From: an uncultured Phocaeicola sp.
GTDB lineage: Bacteria > Bacteroidota > Bacteroidia > Bacteroidales > Bacteroidaceae
Direction: 5' to 3'
NCBI GenBank assembly: GCA_944320845.1
Contig: CALUJA010000003.1
Span: forward strand, 62,001 to 126,000
DNA: 64,000 nucleotides
Shown here: positions 25,597 to 35,550 of the stretch, piece by piece
Layout of the letters: each line of letters starts with the position of its first letter
How positions within the stretch are numbered: the stretch's first letter is position 1
Translations under genes and position numbers: made by a program
The notes under the pieces: generated by a model
Database searches by the model: none
Told to the model about the DNA's origin: nothing
Seen by the model: only the letters and a program-made list of their open reading frames with translations

Positions 25597-27312
25597 TCAT
25601 TCATATCGGTACAGCTTCACATGCAGGATGCTGAAATCGTCCACCCCGATGCGGACATGCCTTCCCTGGTGCGTCTGGTCTCCGTTGAACCGCCGTACAT
25701 ACTTCAGCGTGCCGTCCGGATTTACCGACACCTCATCCACCGGCCCCAATCCGATGCGCTCGCCTCCGTTCCACACGGCCTTTCCGGTTTCATTGCCGCC
25801 GGCAGTGGCAAAACCGTCTTCGCCCAACTGCCGCGAAACCTGTGCAGACAGTTCGTCCGGATGTTTGAACTCTACCACGATTCCGCTTCCGGCCACAATA
25901 TATTCATCTTCCGCCAGGCGGATTACCAGTCCTCCCCCTTCCGGCCAGCGGCTGCCGTCGGTGGCACGCGCATCCCAAGGGAGCGTAAAGAAATGGCGGC
26001 AGACAAGTGTCGTATTCTTGTCCCAGCTGATTGTCCGCTCCTTGTCCTGCTGGTCAAAGAGCAGTCCGCGCATGTCCCCTTTCCCCTGATATTTCACGAT
26101 GAGGGGCATCAGCTCGCTCAAGACACGGTAACTTTTGGCCAAGGGGTAATCCGGAGCGTCCGGCGCACCCTCTATCGAAAACGGGCTGAACCCGATGCCG
26201 TCGTGCTCGCCGAACACATAAAAGGCGCGCACGCCGTCGTTGGACTCAAGGCGTATCTCGGGAATGAACAGCGGATTGTTGGGCAGCCTGTATTGGGCCG
26301 TCCAGTTCTTAAAGCCCGAATCATACAAGTCGGGAGCCAGCAGGTCAACGCTCGGAGCGGCGCAACGCCATACATCTATCAGATGTGCCAGCGGCCCTGC
26401 CGCCGGATATTCTCCAGGCTTGCACCCCCGGCTGTTCATCGCCGCATTCACATACATAGGCAGATTATATGCCTCCCTTCCCTTCCGAATCATGCGCTCC
26501 ACATAAGCGGCGTAATGCCATGCCATGAATATCTCATCGGTATAAATGTCCGGGCCGAACACTTCCTGCCAGCTGCCTTCCGTCTTGCCGCCTGCCTTCT
26601 GCCATCTGTCAAGCATCCACGGATGCAGCGTCTTCTTGTTGTCTTTCAGATATTCCATCAAAGCCTCCGGCACAGGAGCGGCAAACAGCCTGTCCGCCTG
26701 TTCGGAACAGTCGCGCGCCTCCTCCAGCATGCCGATTTCATTCTCCACCTGCACCATTATCACCGTATGCTCCCGGCTGTCCGTCTCCGCCACATGCCTC
26801 ATCAGCCGCTCAAACGCCCGGCTGTCCGCCTGAAACACATTTTCTGAAAACGGACTGGCAATCTCCAAAGGCTTCCCCTCCCGCGTAAGGCAGCGGGGAT
26901 ATTTCTTACAGTCCTTCTTAAACCACAGAGGAGCGTAACAGCTCATCGAGTTTTTCCAGGCGCCGAACCACAACAGAACGACCTTCAGCTCGTTCTGCCT
27001 TGCCTGCCGGATGACTTCATCCACCAAAGAGAAGTCGAACTTCCCTTCTTCCGCCTCTATCAAGTCCCAATAAGCCGGCACAAGCACCGTATTCAATCCC
27101 ATACTCCTCAGCTTCGGAAATATACGCCCGATGTCCCCGACCGACGACGCCGAAGAATTTCCCAACTCACCCGCCAGCAGAATCATGGGCCTGCCATCCA
27201 CTATCAGCTGCGTTGCATCCCCCTGCTTCTTCCAGTGCGGGAGCGGCTGCTGTGCCTGCGCTGTAACAGCAAACAAGGCTAAAGACAAAAAAGATATAAT
27301 CAATTTTTTCAT
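25597..27312 (-). CDS. GH35-type beta-galactosidase-like enzyme (DUF5597)
   Basis: A 571-residue secreted glycoside hydrolase. It has a signal peptide (MKKLIISFLSLALFAVTAQA), a GH35-like TIM barrel at about residues 30-360 with the acid/base pair in MVQVENEIGM and the nucleophile in FIPEIRLES, and a C-terminal beta-sandwich of the DUF5597 type (GLVIRLAEDEYIVAGSG). The AELGNSSA stretch near the start (LLAGELGNSSASS) is characteristic. GH35 enzymes act on beta-galactosides; within this locus it may remove galactose or related side chains from complex xylan, which is inference. It is transcribed toward operon A, apparently from its own promoter upstream of 27312. Confidence 0.85.
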   Translation of the reverse strand: MKKLIISFLSLALFAVTAQAQQPLPHWKKQGDATQLIVDGRPMILLAGELGNSSASSVGDIGRIFPKLRSMGLNTVLVPAYWDLIEAEEGKFDFSLVDEVIRQARQNELKVVLLWFGAWKNSMSCYAPLWFKKDCKKYPRCLTREGKPLEIASPFSENVFQADSRAFERLMRHVAETDSREHTVIMVQVENEIGMLEEARDCSEQADRLFAAPVPEALMEYLKDNKKTLHPWMLDRWQKAGGKTEGSWQEVFGPDIYTDEIFMAWHYAAYVERMIRKGREAYNLPMYVNAAMNSRGCKPGEYPAAGPLAHLIDVWRCAAPSVDLLAPDLYDSGFKNWTAQYRLPNNPLFIPEIRLESNDGVRAFYVFGEHDGIGFSPFSIEGAPDAPDYPLAKSYRVLSELMPLIVKYQGKGDMRGLLFDQQDKERTISWDKNTTLVCRHFFTLPWDARATDGSRWPEGGGLVIRLAEDEYIVAGSGIVVEFKHPDELSAQVSRQLGEDGFATAGGNETGKAVWNGGERIGLGPVDEVSVNPDGTLKYVRRFNGDQTHQGRHVRIGVDDFSILHVKLYRYE

Positions 27313-27424
27313 GATAAATAAAGATTAAATTTTCAGAAAGATACGGGATATTCAGGAAAAGAGCAAGTCACAAAATGCAGAAAACTGAATCATTGGCCGC
27401 AAAAGAAACGTTTCACCCTATTTT

Positions 27425-27597
27425 ATGTAACATAATGAAAAGTGAGGTTACAGAATCATATATCAAATGAAACACGACTTCCACCTTTCGGCAGAGGCAC
27501 AGAAAAGAAAGTCCCCGGCAATCCCCTGCCGTTTCTCATAAAAACAGCCGTCGTGACTATAATTTGTCCTCCATGTAACATCCACAAAAGCTTTTGA
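27425..27597 (+). promoter_or_regulatory. Candidate HTCS operators of operon B
   Basis: Distal pair: TGTAAC at 27426-27431 with inverted GTTACA at 27447-27452, matching the spacing of the pair in front of operon A within one base. Proximal site: CATGTAAC at 27572-27579, then after 7 bases AAAGCTTTTGA (27587-27597). CATGTAAC starts 61 bp before the -7 box here and 60 bp before it at operon A. The shared layout supports a common regulator. Confidence 0.55.
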
Positions 27598-27632
27598 TAC
27601 ATACGGAAAGCTTTTATTCGCAAACTCTCACT

Positions 27633-27640
27633 ATCTTTGT
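27633..27640 (+). promoter_or_regulatory. -7 box of operon B
   Basis: TATCTTTG, a full -7 match, 36 bp before the GH115 ATG, without a good -33 element. Confidence 0.55.
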
Positions 27641-27675
27641 TTGCGCAAACAGTGCTATTAGAGACCTATTATACC

Positions 27676-30237
27676 ATGAAAAAACTAAGTTTACTGATTT
27701 TATTTCTTTGGAGTTTTCTCTGCTCTTTTGCAGCAGAAACATTTACCGTGTTCTGTAAGAATCCGGATTACTTCCCCGTCATCGCCGACGGAATACCCTG
27801 CACAATATTGAGTGCGGAAAGTGAAAACAAGGGAATCCGAATCGCCGTCGCCAACCTGCAGGATGATTTCGGGCGCGTGTCCGGAAAGAAACCCGCAGTG
27901 CTGGACGCTCCGGGCAGCGGCAGACAATACATCATCATCGGCAGCATGGAGTCGCCCCTCATCAGACATCTTTTCAAGACCAAGAAACTTGATGCCAAAG
28001 AGCTGGAAGGGAAGAACGAAAAATACATCATCCAGGTAGTGGAACAGCCGCAAGACGGTATCGACCGTGCCCTCGTGATAGCAGGAAGCGACAGAAGAGG
28101 CACGATTTACGGCATATACGAACTGTCGGAACAGATGGGCGTATCGCCGTGGTACTGGTGGATGGATGTGCCTGTCCAAAAGCAGGCCAATGTATACGTG
28201 AAGCCCGGCACTTACACCGACGGGGAACCGGCCGTGAAATATCGCGGCATCTTCCTTAACGACGAGGCTCCCTGCCTGACAAGCTGGGTGAAGAACACCT
28301 ACGGAACCGACTATGGCGACCATCGCTTTTACTCCCGCGTATTCGAACTGATACTCCGCCTGAAGGGAAACTTCATGTGGCCGGCCATGTGGGGATGGGC
28401 CTTCTATGCCGACGACCCGCTCAACAGCAAGACTGCCGATGAAATGGGTGTCATGATAGGCACTTCGCACCACGAACCGATGGCGCGCAACCATCAGGAG
28501 TATGCCCGCAACCGCAAGGAATACGGGGCATGGAACTATGCAACGAACCAAGAAGGGCTGGACCGCTTCTTCCGGGAAGGAATCGAGCGCATGAAGGATA
28601 CGGAAGATGTGGTAACCATCGGCATGCGCGGCGACGGGGATGCCGCAATGGGAGGCCAGGAAGGCAAAGACCACGAATATACCCCACAGTTCGAACGCAA
28701 CAAGAAACTGATGGAAAAGATTTTCGACAACCAGCGACGCATCATCAAAGATGTGACCGGACATCCCGCCAAAGAGACCCCGCAGGTATGGGCACTGTAT
28801 AAAGAAGTGCTGGAATATTACGACAGAGGACTGCGTGTGCCGGATGATGTAATCATGCTGCTTTGCGATGACAACTGGGGAGATGTGCGCCGTCTGCCGA
28901 ATGCCGAAGAACGGAAGCATCCCGGCGGATGGGGAATGTATTACCATGTAGACTATGTGGGAGCTCCACGCAATTCGAAATGGATTAATGCCACGCCCAT
29001 CCAGAACATGTGGGAACAATTGCAGCTTACATACGATTACGGAGTCGACAAACTCTGGGTGCTGAATGTGGGCGACCTGAAGCCAATGGAATATCCCATC
29101 ACACTTTTCCTTGACATGGCATGGAATCCGAAAGAATACGAAGCAGGCACACTGCTAAGCCATACCCGGCGCTTCTGCGCCCAGACTTTCGGAGAAGAAC
29201 AAGCAGACGAAGCGGCCCGCATCCTGAATCTCTGCTGCAAATACAACGGAAGAAGTACGGCCGAAATGCTTGACCGCACGGTCTATAACCTGGAAACCGG
29301 GGAATGGCGGCAGGTAGTGGGCGATTACGCCCAATTAGAAGCAGAAGCATTGCGCCAATATCTTGACCTGAAACCCGAATATCGCGACGCCTACAAGCAG
29401 CTGATACTGTTCCCGGTTCAGGCAATGGCCAACCTGCATGAGATGTATTATGCGCAAGCCATGAACCATAAGCTGTATGCCGAAGGAAATCCCGAAGCCA
29501 ACGCATGGGCAGACAAGGTAGAGAAAGCGTTCGCCCGCGACAAACGGCTCTGTGACGATTACAACCATACGATGGCAAACGGCAAATGGAACGGCATGAT
29601 GACTCAAAAGCATATCGGATATACAGAGTGGAACGACAATTTCCCTGCCGACAAGCTGCCTGAAACCTACCGGATGGAAAAGGCAGAAGGAGGATATGTA
29701 TTTACCGGAAAAGACGGTTATGTAGCCATGGAAGCCGAACATTACTTCAGCAAGACAGATGCGGAAAGCGCACAATGGACAGTTATCCCGTACATGGGCC
29801 GCACACTGAGCGGCATGGCACTCATGCCTTATACCGTGCCGACAGACGGTGCATCCGTATCATACAGAATGACAATGCCCGAAAACATCGATTCGGTCAC
29901 CGTACACGTAATCGTTAAATCAACCTTAGCCTTCCACGACCCGAAGGGACATAAGTACAGCATAGGATTTGAAGGGGGAAGCGAACAGACCATAAACTTC
30001 AACCATGACATGAATGAAGAACCGCAAAACATCCACAGAAGCTATTATCCGGTGGTAGCCCGCCGCATAGTGGAAAAACAGGTGAAACTGAAGCTGCCGG
30101 CCAACGGGAATAACATGCACACCTTGATTTTCAAGCCGCAAGATCCGGGCATCGTGCTTGAAAAGATTGTCGTGGATTACGGCGGATACCAACCGTCATA
30201 CCTGTTCATGAACGAATCGCCCTGCAAAAGAAAATAA
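27676..30237 (+). CDS. GH115 alpha-glucuronidase
   Basis: An 853-residue enzyme of the family that removes (4-O-methyl)-glucuronic acid from internal as well as terminal xylose residues of xylan. The ATG at 27676 opens a signal peptide (MKKLSLLILFLWSFLCSFAA); the longer frame from 27637 has no such feature. Conserved stretches include GSDRRGTIYGIYELSEQMG, SPWYWWMDVPV, YRGIFLNDEAPCL, LKGNFMWPAMWGWAF, GTSHHEPMARNHQEY, TIGMRGDGDAAMGG and WVLNVGDLKPMEYPI. The C-terminal beta-sandwich domain (from about residue 690, VAMEAEHYFSKTDAES) completes the usual architecture. No lipobox, so periplasmic. It is the first gene of operon B. Confidence 0.95.
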   Translation: MKKLSLLILFLWSFLCSFAAETFTVFCKNPDYFPVIADGIPCTILSAESENKGIRIAVANLQDDFGRVSGKKPAVLDAPGSGRQYIIIGSMESPLIRHLFKTKKLDAKELEGKNEKYIIQVVEQPQDGIDRALVIAGSDRRGTIYGIYELSEQMGVSPWYWWMDVPVQKQANVYVKPGTYTDGEPAVKYRGIFLNDEAPCLTSWVKNTYGTDYGDHRFYSRVFELILRLKGNFMWPAMWGWAFYADDPLNSKTADEMGVMIGTSHHEPMARNHQEYARNRKEYGAWNYATNQEGLDRFFREGIERMKDTEDVVTIGMRGDGDAAMGGQEGKDHEYTPQFERNKKLMEKIFDNQRRIIKDVTGHPAKETPQVWALYKEVLEYYDRGLRVPDDVIMLLCDDNWGDVRRLPNAEERKHPGGWGMYYHVDYVGAPRNSKWINATPIQNMWEQLQLTYDYGVDKLWVLNVGDLKPMEYPITLFLDMAWNPKEYEAGTLLSHTRRFCAQTFGEEQADEAARILNLCCKYNGRSTAEMLDRTVYNLETGEWRQVVGDYAQLEAEALRQYLDLKPEYRDAYKQLILFPVQAMANLHEMYYAQAMNHKLYAEGNPEANAWADKVEKAFARDKRLCDDYNHTMANGKWNGMMTQKHIGYTEWNDNFPADKLPETYRMEKAEGGYVFTGKDGYVAMEAEHYFSKTDAESAQWTVIPYMGRTLSGMALMPYTVPTDGASVSYRMTMPENIDSVTVHVIVKSTLAFHDPKGHKYSIGFEGGSEQTINFNHDMNEEPQNIHRSYYPVVARRIVEKQVKLKLPANGNNMHTLIFKPQDPGIVLEKIVVDYGGYQPSYLFMNESPCKRK

Positions 30238-30261
30238 AAATCATTTAAACTTAAACTTATC

Positions 30262-32355
30262 ATGAAAAAGAAATTCACAGGTATCTTGCACGCCGCTCTG
30301 TTTCTGAGCGCAACCGGCCTGCTTGCAGGCTGTCAGACAGCGGGCACCAGTTCCATCAAAGAGAATGCAACCGTTATCGGTACAGGCAACCCCTATCTCC
30401 CGCTTTGGGAACACCTTCCCGACGGAGAACCGCGCGTATTTGAAGACCCGGACAACCCCGGAAAATATCGTGCCTACATTATCGGCTCACACGACCTCCG
30501 CTTTCGGGAATACTGCGGGCCGGACATCCGCATGTGGTCGGCTCCGGTAGAAGACCTGACCGACTGGAGAGACGAAGGCCCCATCTTTACTTATCAGGTG
30601 AACGGGCAATGGGATGTGATGTTCGCCCCCGACCTGGTCGAGATAAAGAAAAAGGACGGCACCAAAGAGTATTATCTCTATCCCCACAGCAGAGGATGGA
30701 ACCGTGAGGCAATGGTATGCAAAGGCAGCCGCCCTGACGGCCCCTTTACTCCGGTCAACCTGACAGAAGACGGAACACGCACCACACCGGGCAGCATTTT
30801 AGGATTCGACCCTTCCATCTTCATAGAGAATGTCACCGACCCCAACGACCCGGATTACGAAATCGGCTTCCGCGCATACGGATTTTGGGGATTCCAGCGC
30901 TCATCGGCAGCCCAGTTGGACCAGAATACCATGTATTCAGTCCGTCCGGGTACAGAAATCATCCCCTACTTCATCCCTGCCAGTCTGAGATATGGAGAGA
31001 TTCGTGACCCGAAAGGGACGCAATATCCGGCTTTGTACAAGGAACAGAAGCCGGAAGACTTCAATTTCTTCGAAGCTTCTTCCATCCGCCAGGTAGGAAA
31101 CAAATATGTAATGATTTTCTCCGGGTACTCCGGACCTGACTATGGGCTGGGAAGCACCAACTCTACCCTGCGCTATGCATTCGGCGATACCCCGTTAGGC
31201 CCGTGGCGCAGCGGCGGTGTGCTGGTAGACTCACGAGGTATCGTCCTCAATGAAGACGGAAGCAGGCTGCAGGCCACCAACGCAGCCCACAACACGCATG
31301 GAAGCCTTCAGGAAATCAACGGCCAGTGGTACGTGTTCTACCATCGTCCTCCACGCGGATTCGGCTTTGCGCGTCAGGCAATGGTAGCTCCCGTCACTAT
31401 CCAATGGGATGAGAAACCGGTGGCAGAAGGCGGAAAAGTCATCATCCATGGATACGACCCCTATGCCCCCGACAGCATCTGGCAGGCCAAGGCAAGCAAC
31501 GGTGATGCATATACCGGAGCTGAAGTTACCTCTGAAGGTTTCCAGATTTTCGGAATGGACCCCTACAAATACTATTCGGCCGGATACGCCTGCTACCTGT
31601 CAAACGTGGGCAGCCAGCAGGATTCCTGGAACATCTGGGACAACAGCATGCCAATCAATGTGCAAAGCAATGACATTATCGGATACAAATACTTCGGTTT
31701 CGCAGGACTGGACAAGGCTCAAAAGGGACTGAAGCCTTTTGCAGGAGCAAATGCGTATGACAAGACCTACTTTAACCTGTTCCTGACCCCATCCTCACAG
31801 GCTGGGTTCAAAGTCAGCGTATGGCTGGACGGGCCGTGGGACAACGCGACATGGAAAGGAAAGAAATTGGGAGAAATCACAGTTCCGGCCGAATCAGACC
31901 CGACCAAGACAGCAAAGTTTACACTGGATGTTACGGATGCAGTCAAAGCGCTGGATAAGAAGCATGCCATCTTCCTGGTTGCCGAGGGAAATGCCGGAGA
32001 GCAACTCTGCGTGCTTCAGGGACTGGGATTCAGCGCCGACAAAGAAAGCATGGTTTATCCGGCAGCCCCCACCGTTTCCATCCAGGTTGACGGAAAAGAA
32101 GTGGAACTTCCCTCCACTCCCGTACGCTCCACCAATGAAAACGGATACACCGGCTACGACCAATACGCCGCCGACTATATTGTGCCGGGCAATACTGCCG
32201 ATATACCGGAGGTAACCGCCTCATCAAACAATCCGGATGTAAAGGTCAGCGTCACCCAGGCAGAAGCGACAAACGGAAAAGCAACCGTGAAATTCGACTA
32301 CAAGGGAGTGACAAAGACATATACCATCACTTTAAGTCAACAAAAAACTGAATAA
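30262..32355 (+). CDS. GH43-like lipoprotein with C-terminal beta-sandwich domains
   Basis: A 697-residue predicted surface or periplasmic lipoprotein (lipobox GLLAGC after a hydrophobic segment). Residues about 35-390 form a GH43-type five-bladed propeller: FEDPDNPGKYRAY, MFAPDLVEIK, GFDPSIFIENV and FNFFEASSIRQ carry the expected carboxylates, and HNTHGSLQEINGQWYVFYHR is a blade typical of GH43. Residues about 400-600 resemble a carbohydrate-binding beta-sandwich (EVTSEGFQIFGMDPYKYYSAG onward), and the last 90 residues form an Ig-like repeat. Likely releases arabinose or xylose side groups from xylan; exact specificity is unknown. It lies 24 bp after GH115 and 18 bp before the second GH115. 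Confidence 0.85.
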   Translation: MKKKFTGILHAALFLSATGLLAGCQTAGTSSIKENATVIGTGNPYLPLWEHLPDGEPRVFEDPDNPGKYRAYIIGSHDLRFREYCGPDIRMWSAPVEDLTDWRDEGPIFTYQVNGQWDVMFAPDLVEIKKKDGTKEYYLYPHSRGWNREAMVCKGSRPDGPFTPVNLTEDGTRTTPGSILGFDPSIFIENVTDPNDPDYEIGFRAYGFWGFQRSSAAQLDQNTMYSVRPGTEIIPYFIPASLRYGEIRDPKGTQYPALYKEQKPEDFNFFEASSIRQVGNKYVMIFSGYSGPDYGLGSTNSTLRYAFGDTPLGPWRSGGVLVDSRGIVLNEDGSRLQATNAAHNTHGSLQEINGQWYVFYHRPPRGFGFARQAMVAPVTIQWDEKPVAEGGKVIIHGYDPYAPDSIWQAKASNGDAYTGAEVTSEGFQIFGMDPYKYYSAGYACYLSNVGSQQDSWNIWDNSMPINVQSNDIIGYKYFGFAGLDKAQKGLKPFAGANAYDKTYFNLFLTPSSQAGFKVSVWLDGPWDNATWKGKKLGEITVPAESDPTKTAKFTLDVTDAVKALDKKHAIFLVAEGNAGEQLCVLQGLGFSADKESMVYPAAPTVSIQVDGKEVELPSTPVRSTNENGYTGYDQYAADYIVPGNTADIPEVTASSNNPDVKVSVTQAEATNGKATVKFDYKGVTKTYTITLSQQKTE

Positions 32356-32373
32356 AAAACAAGTTTTTCATCC

Positions 32374-35334
32374 ATGAAATATTCTTTATTAGTGTTGTCC
32401 GCACTGTTCTGCATCGGATGCACACACAAAGCAGAGCCGGTAAAAACCGGCCTGCTTAGCATAACGCCACAATATATTGAATATGAAAACTCGCCGGAAG
32501 CCTTCTGTATCGCCGCAAACGGCAAGGCAGCTTCCATCCTGGTTTCACCCGAAGACTGGGAAGGAGTCGTCCGCGCCGCAAACGACCTGGGGAATGACAT
32601 CCGGAAGGTATCGGACACCAAGCCGCAGATTATGCAGAGCGATTCACCTGCTCCGCAATCCATCGTAGTGGGAACTGTCGGAAAAAGTCCGCTGATAGAC
32701 CAACTGGTTGCCGACAACAAGCTCGATGTATCTTCCATCAAGGGACAATGGGAATCGTTCCTTATCCAGACCGTAGACGGCAATCTGATAGTAGCAGGAA
32801 GTGACAAGCGGGGAACCATTTATGGCATTTACGACATTTCGGAAAAGATAGGGGTTTCCCCCTGGCACTGGTGGGCAGATGTTCCGGCAAGAAAGAGCGA
32901 GTCGCTTTTTGTCAAGGCCGGAAAATACATACAGCCTTCGCCGAAAGTGAAATACCGCGGCATCTTCATCAACGATGAATGGCCTTCGTTCGGAGGATGG
33001 GCAACCAAACAGTTCGGTGGCATCAACTCAAAGATGTATGCCCACATGTTTGAGCTGCTTCTGCGCCTGAAGGCCAACTATCTCTGGCCTGCCATGTGGG
33101 CAAGTGCCTTTAATGAAGATGACCCCGAATGCCCTGAACTGGCCGACCGGTACGGCATTATCATGGGAACCTCTCATCACGAACCGATGATGAGGGCTCA
33201 CAAAGAGTACACCAAGCGACGGAAAGAAGTCGGCGCATGGGACTACTCCACCAACAAGAAGAATCTGGACCGATTTTTCACCGAGGGACTGGAGCGGAAC
33301 AAAGCATACGACAACATCGTTACCATCGGCATGCGCGGAGACGGTGATGTGGCAATGGGCAAGGGAGACGATGAAGAAAACATGAAGACCCTTTAGGAGG
33401 TCATCAAGGGGCAGCGCAAGATTATCCGGGAGGTTTATGAAAAATCTCCGGAAGAAGTACCCCAGCTATGGGCCATCTTCACCGAGGTGCAACGCTACTA
33501 TGACAAGGGATTCACCGTGCCCGATGATGTGCTGCTGCTGTTCTGCGACAACAACTGGGGATATATCCGTCGCACCGGCCCGCAAAAGGAAAAGGAGCGG
33601 AAAGGAGGCATGGGACTGTATTATCATATAGACATGAACGGAGGCCCGTGGAACGACCGGTGGGTGAACACCACGACTATCCCCAAACTGCGGGAGCAGC
33701 TCAACCTGGCATACCGGACGGGAATCGATGACCTGTGGATAATCAACGTGGGAGACCTGAAGCCCAAAGAGCTTCCCATCGACTTCATCATGCGCTATGC
33801 ATGGAACCCCGACGCCATTCCCGCCGACAAGACATGGGACTACACCGTGGAATGGGCGGCACAAAACTTCGGAGACAGCCATGCCGAGGCAATAGCGGAC
33901 ATTGTATCGAAGTATCCCAAATATAACCTCTGGCGGAAAGCCGAAGTGCAGGTGCCCGGAATATTCAGCGTGGTCAATCACCGTGAAGCCGACCGTGTGG
34001 ACAGCTTGTGGAAGGATGTGGAAAAAAAGGCGGAAACACTGCGGAAACAGATTCCGGAAGCATGGCAAGACGCTTATTACGAACTGGTGTACTATCCTGC
34101 CGTAGCCTCGGCGGGAGTGGCCGGCATCTATTCGGCCATTACCAGGAACCATCTGTACGCCCGACAGGGCAGAGTGTCGGCAAACCGGTATGCCCGTCAG
34201 GCCGAAGCCCTGTTTGAAAAAGACAAGCGCATGAGCCAATATTACAACGATACGCTGGCCGGAGGCAAATGGAAGCACATGATGTCGGACATTCACATAG
34301 GATACACGCGGTGGTCCATGCCCGAAAAGAGTGTACTGCCCGAACTGAAGCATGTCACCCCGCTTGACAAGCCGGCCATGGGAGTATGCGCGGAAGGGAA
34401 TGAAGAAGCAGAAGCCAAGAATCAGGAACTGCCCGTATTCGATGCGCTGATGAACCAGACTTACTACATCGACATCTTCAACCGCGGAACGGGGAGTTTC
34501 GACTTTACGGCAGAAGCAGACCAGCCCTGGGTAAGGCTCAGCCGGGAAAAGGGAACGGTAAGCGAAGAGGAAAGGATAACGGTCTGCATCGACTGGAGCA
34601 AGGCAAAATACGGAGAACAGCAGGCTGCCGTCAGCATCCGAAGCGGCGAAACAAGCATACCCGTTTCCATCCGGGCGGTAAAGCAGCCTCTTCCGGAAGC
34701 CGACAAGCCTTATTTCGGCAATCTCAGCGGAAGCGAATTCACTATTCCGGCATACCAATACAACAAGAACATAGCGGGAAAGGAAGCTGCATGGACACTC
34801 CTGTCCGACTTGGGCACAGAAAAGGGATGCATGGGTATCCATCCCGTCACGGCTCCAAGCACAACGCCCGAAGAGGCCCCTTGCCTGGAATATCAGGTAC
34901 TGCTGGCCGACACGGGAGCCATACCCGTCTGCATCGGCATACTGCCCACCCAAGATGTATGTCCCGAACGCGGACTGCGCATTGCCGTGGCGTTGGATGA
35001 CGAAGCCCCGCAAATCCTTGACGCGCGTCAGGGATTCCACGATATATTCAAGGAATACACGCCGGACAATCTTGCCAAATCGCCCAACCTGAAGCCGCTG
35101 CCCAAGCAAGACACGAGCATCCGCCTCACCGGACACGGCCAACTGCGGAGAGACGAAGTGTTTGACAACATACGGTGGCTGACAACCCGCCTGAATGCCG
35201 GGGAAAAAGGACTTCATACGCTGAGGATATTCATGGTAGACCCGGAGATTGTGCTCGAAAAGATTGTTGTCAATCCGGACAACCGCTATCCAAGCTACTT
35301 CGGAGCTCCTGCCATGCGGCATAACTGCAAGTGA
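32374..35334 (+). pseudogene. Second GH115 alpha-glucuronidase, interrupted by an in-frame TAG
   Basis: A 986-codon frame that would encode a GH115 lipoprotein (lipobox ALFCIGC) but has a TAG at codon 341 (33394-33396). The same frame runs on without any other stop for 645 codons, and the sequence on both sides is conserved with the first GH115: SDKRGTIYGIYDISEKIG, TSHHEPMMRAHKEY and TIGMRGDGDVAMG before the stop, and QRKIIREV, VPDDVLLLFCDNNWG, NVGDLKPKELPI after it. CAG or GAG to TAG by one base change would explain it. The next in-frame ATG is at 33487, so two shorter products are formally possible. The C-terminal half is complete. It may be a recent nonsense mutation, a read-through codon or a sequence error. 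Confidence 0.85.
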
Positions 35335-35481
35335 AACGGCAACGCTTCGCCTGCATAAAAAGGGAAGACGGCGGCGGAAAACGAAATTACCATCAGGCCA
35401 AGACCGTGTTTTCATCCGGCCCGGCCGGAGGTGCAGCAAGACCCAATCCGCAACAACGGCCTGCCGCCTCATGAAAGCGAC

Positions 35482-35521
35482 GAATCCCGGATGCAGTCTG
35501 CATCCGGGATTCGCTGTTTTT
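35482..35521 (+). terminator. Terminator after operon B
   Basis: A perfect 14-bp stem (35482-35495 with 35499-35512) with a 3-base loop is followed by gctgttttt. It lies about 150 bp past the end of the second GH115 frame and 30 bp from the convergent GH43 gene. Confidence 0.8.
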
Positions 35522-35550
35522 CAAAGGCAATCCGCCCCGTCGGTCTGCCA

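Larger units (their letters stand above)
27313..27675. other. Divergent control region between the GH35 gene and operon B
   Basis: These 363 bases contain no gene. They hold ATGTAAC-type sites at 27425-27452 and 27572-27597, the operon B -7 box at 27633-27640, and on the minus strand a weak -7 match TATCTTTC (27343-27336) for the GH35 gene. Confidence 0.7.

Noticed and set aside
33395..33400. AGGAGG right at the TAG as a ribosome-binding site for a restart
   Set aside because: No start codon lies at a proper distance, and Bacteroidetes rely little on Shine-Dalgarno sequences; it appears to be chance.
33487..35334. Treating the C-terminal half of the second GH115 as an independent gene
   Set aside because: It has no signal peptide, begins in the middle of the catalytic domain and is in frame with the upstream half across a single TAG.
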